Below, in pieces: positions 33,657-34,710 of a DNA stretch of 34,710 bases (within the stretch, counting starts at the first letter, position 1; every line of letters starts with the position of its first letter). Source of the stretch: Actinomycetes bacterium (lineage in GTDB: Bacteria > Actinomycetota > Actinomycetes > Nanopelagicales > Nanopelagicaceae); assembly GCA_025355765.1 (NCBI GenBank), contig JANXZB010000076.1, positions 1 through 34,710 on the forward strand, written 5' to 3'. Below the pieces are notes generated by a model. That model did not search any database. It saw nothing but the letters and a program-made list of their open reading frames with translations, and had not been told where the DNA came from. The position numbers were made by a program, and so were the translations under genes.

Positions 33657-34710
33657 GCGGACAAATTACCAAATGTGAGATGAACTCCCAGACCGCCCAG
33701 ATCACTTCTCTGTAGGGCGACTTGGGCGGAGTGCTCGCGGGCAATGGCAAAAATTATGCTCATGCCTAAACCAGAACCCCCATGTTCCCGGGAACGCGAT
33801 TTATCGAAGCGTTGGAATCCTTGCATTCCGCTGGCATATGCCCCATCTGGCAAACCCGGGCCTGCGTCTTCGATCAGCAGATCCACTCTGCCGACCATTC
33901 TTTTCAAGCTCACACGCACAGGTGCACTTGAGGGAGTATGCCTGGAGATATTGCCGAAGATGTTAGAGATCAGCCTGGCGATGTGTGGTGCCGAGCCGTG
34001 AATCGTCACCGCTTCTTCAATGTTTGCGTCAATCTGCCGCGACTCGTTAAGGGTTGAAAAATCAGCCAAATGCGAGAGCACGATCTCTGAAATATCGATT
34101 TTCGTGAATTCTTGATTTGGGACATCACCGAATTCAGCCAAGAAGAGTAGATCCGATATCAACGTCTCCATACGAACAATTTCAGAGCCCACCCGTTCGA
34201 AGGCGCGCGCTCTCTTTTCTGGATCCGCCATCGCTTTACCTGATAGCAACTCAACATAACCTTTTACAACAGTAAGTGGCGTGCGTAATTCATGAGATGC
34301 ATCCCCCAAGAAATCCTGCATCTTCATTGCTGCCTGCTCCTCAATGAGGGCGGTGTGCCGCAAGGCGATAACCATCTTGTTCAGAGATTCGGCAAGTTGG
34401 TTTATCTCGGAATTTCCTTGTGCGGGTGCGATGTGGACCTCGGTCTCGCCTCGTGAAATATCCCCGGCCGTGGCGATCAAGACTTCGATGCGCTTCATAT
34501 CGCGCCGGACCAACACCCAGGTCGCAATGCCAGCTGCGATCAAGCAGATGAGAATGAATAAGAGAAGGCGCAACAGATCAGCCCGATAACGTTTGTCGAT
34601 GTCATGGAGGGAGGCTGCAACAACTAGGTATTCACCATCTGAAAGAGAAATGGTGCGGAAGCGAAAATTCTCGATCCCTGCGTGCGTCATTGGTCGTTTG
34701 AGGCTCCTCT
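33653..34710 (-). CDS. Membrane sensor histidine kinase, copy 2, 5' end outside window
   Basis: 352 codons visible, equivalent to residues 102-453 of copy 1. It keeps the end of the sensor domain, the second membrane helix (LLRLLLFILICLIAAGIATW), HAMP, the phospho-His motif DASHELRTPLTVVKGY, and the N, G1 and G2 boxes, so it should be active. Differences from copy 1 are spread out, with clusters in HAMP and in the ATPase lid region. It is convergent with copy 1. By analogy, a second response-regulator gene should lie just beyond the window on the minus strand. Confidence 0.92.
   Translation of the reverse strand, partial: RSLKRPMTHAGIENFRFRTISLSDGEYLVVAASLHDIDKRYRADLLRLLLFILICLIAAGIATWVLVRRDMKRIEVLIATAGDISRGETEVHIAPAQGNSEINQLAESLNKMVIALRHTALIEEQAAMKMQDFLGDASHELRTPLTVVKGYVELLSGKAMADPEKRARAFERVGSEIVRMETLISDLLFLAEFGDVPNQEFTKIDISEIVLSHLADFSTLNESRQIDANIEEAVTIHGSAPHIARLISNIFGNISRHTPSSAPVRVSLKRMVGRVDLLIEDAGPGLPDGAYASGMQGFQRFDKSRSREHGGSGLGMSIIFAIAREHSAQVALQRSDLGGLGVHLTFGNLSA

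Larger units (their letters stand above)
33506..34710 (-). repeat. Right arm of the long imperfect inverted repeat, cut by window end
   Basis: Reverse-complement partner of 32190-33394, carrying copy 2 of the kinase and of the methyltransferase start. Still homologous at the last base of the window, so its outer limit is unknown. Confidence 0.9.

Noticed and set aside
33506-33678. C-terminal 57 codons of the frame starting at 33244
   Set aside because: These codons are only the reverse complement of the second methyltransferase copy; the same antisense peptide can be read opposite copy 1. Not treated as evolved protein sequence.

Overview
The window looks like the chromosome of an actinobacterium. 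It carries two WhiB-type iron-sulfur regulators, MtrA/MtrB, a PdtaS-type histidine kinase, and several families largely confined to Actinobacteria (DUF3499, DUF5719, DUF6459, DUF6912). Gene order from the mannose-1-phosphate guanylyltransferase to whiB1 follows the conserved whiB2 - phosphomannomutase - ahcY - mtrAB - comF - secA - pdtaS - whiB1 order of mycobacteria and streptomycetes. Base composition is by eye close to half G+C, well below those genera. Intergenic gaps are short, and several genes seem to start without a ribosome binding site. This fits a compact, possibly freshwater (acI/Nanopelagicales-like) actinobacterium; that placement is inference.

Layout. 1-8349: envelope-sugar block, with a rhodanese end, an NDP-sugar pyrophosphorylase, whiB2, a giant membrane glycosyltransferase, its DUF5719 partner, DUF3499 and phosphomannomutase. 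8350-15378: ahcY, mtrA, mtrB, comF and secA, lacking two genes usually found here (lpqB and the ribosome hibernation factor). 15379-19886: DUF6459, an orphan SAF/CpaE-like pair, DUF6912, pdtaS, and whiB1 on the opposite strand. 20075-22394: tRNA-Arg(CCG), msrA-msrB, a DNA-alkylation glycosylase and a DUF4389 membrane protein. 22395-25816: a LacI-family regulator followed by two PLP enzymes of sulfur amino acid metabolism. 25817-30377: small membrane proteins, a short ribosome hibernation factor, a TerC-like transporter, further membrane proteins and an FAD-linked D-lactate dehydrogenase-like enzyme. 30342-34710: a secreted coiled-coil protein divergent from an OmpR-type two-component system.

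The most unusual structure is at the right end. The module histidine kinase plus the start of a methyltransferase-like gene occurs twice, tail to tail. The arms align without a gap over at least 1205 bp about an axis at coordinate 33450 and are about 88% identical. Both methyltransferase copies are cut off at the junction. Changes between the arms fall mostly at third codon positions, so they diverged while still coding. Upstream of the first copy is an 11-bp-period direct repeat typical of OmpR/PhoB-family binding sites, shared with the divergent secreted protein.

The first 8 kb probably makes and uses GDP-mannose-type sugars for the envelope. MtrAB, WhiB1, WhiB2 and PdtaS form a regulatory core for division and envelope stress. 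The PLP enzymes, AhcY and the two Msr enzymes handle sulfur amino acids and methyl-cycle products.
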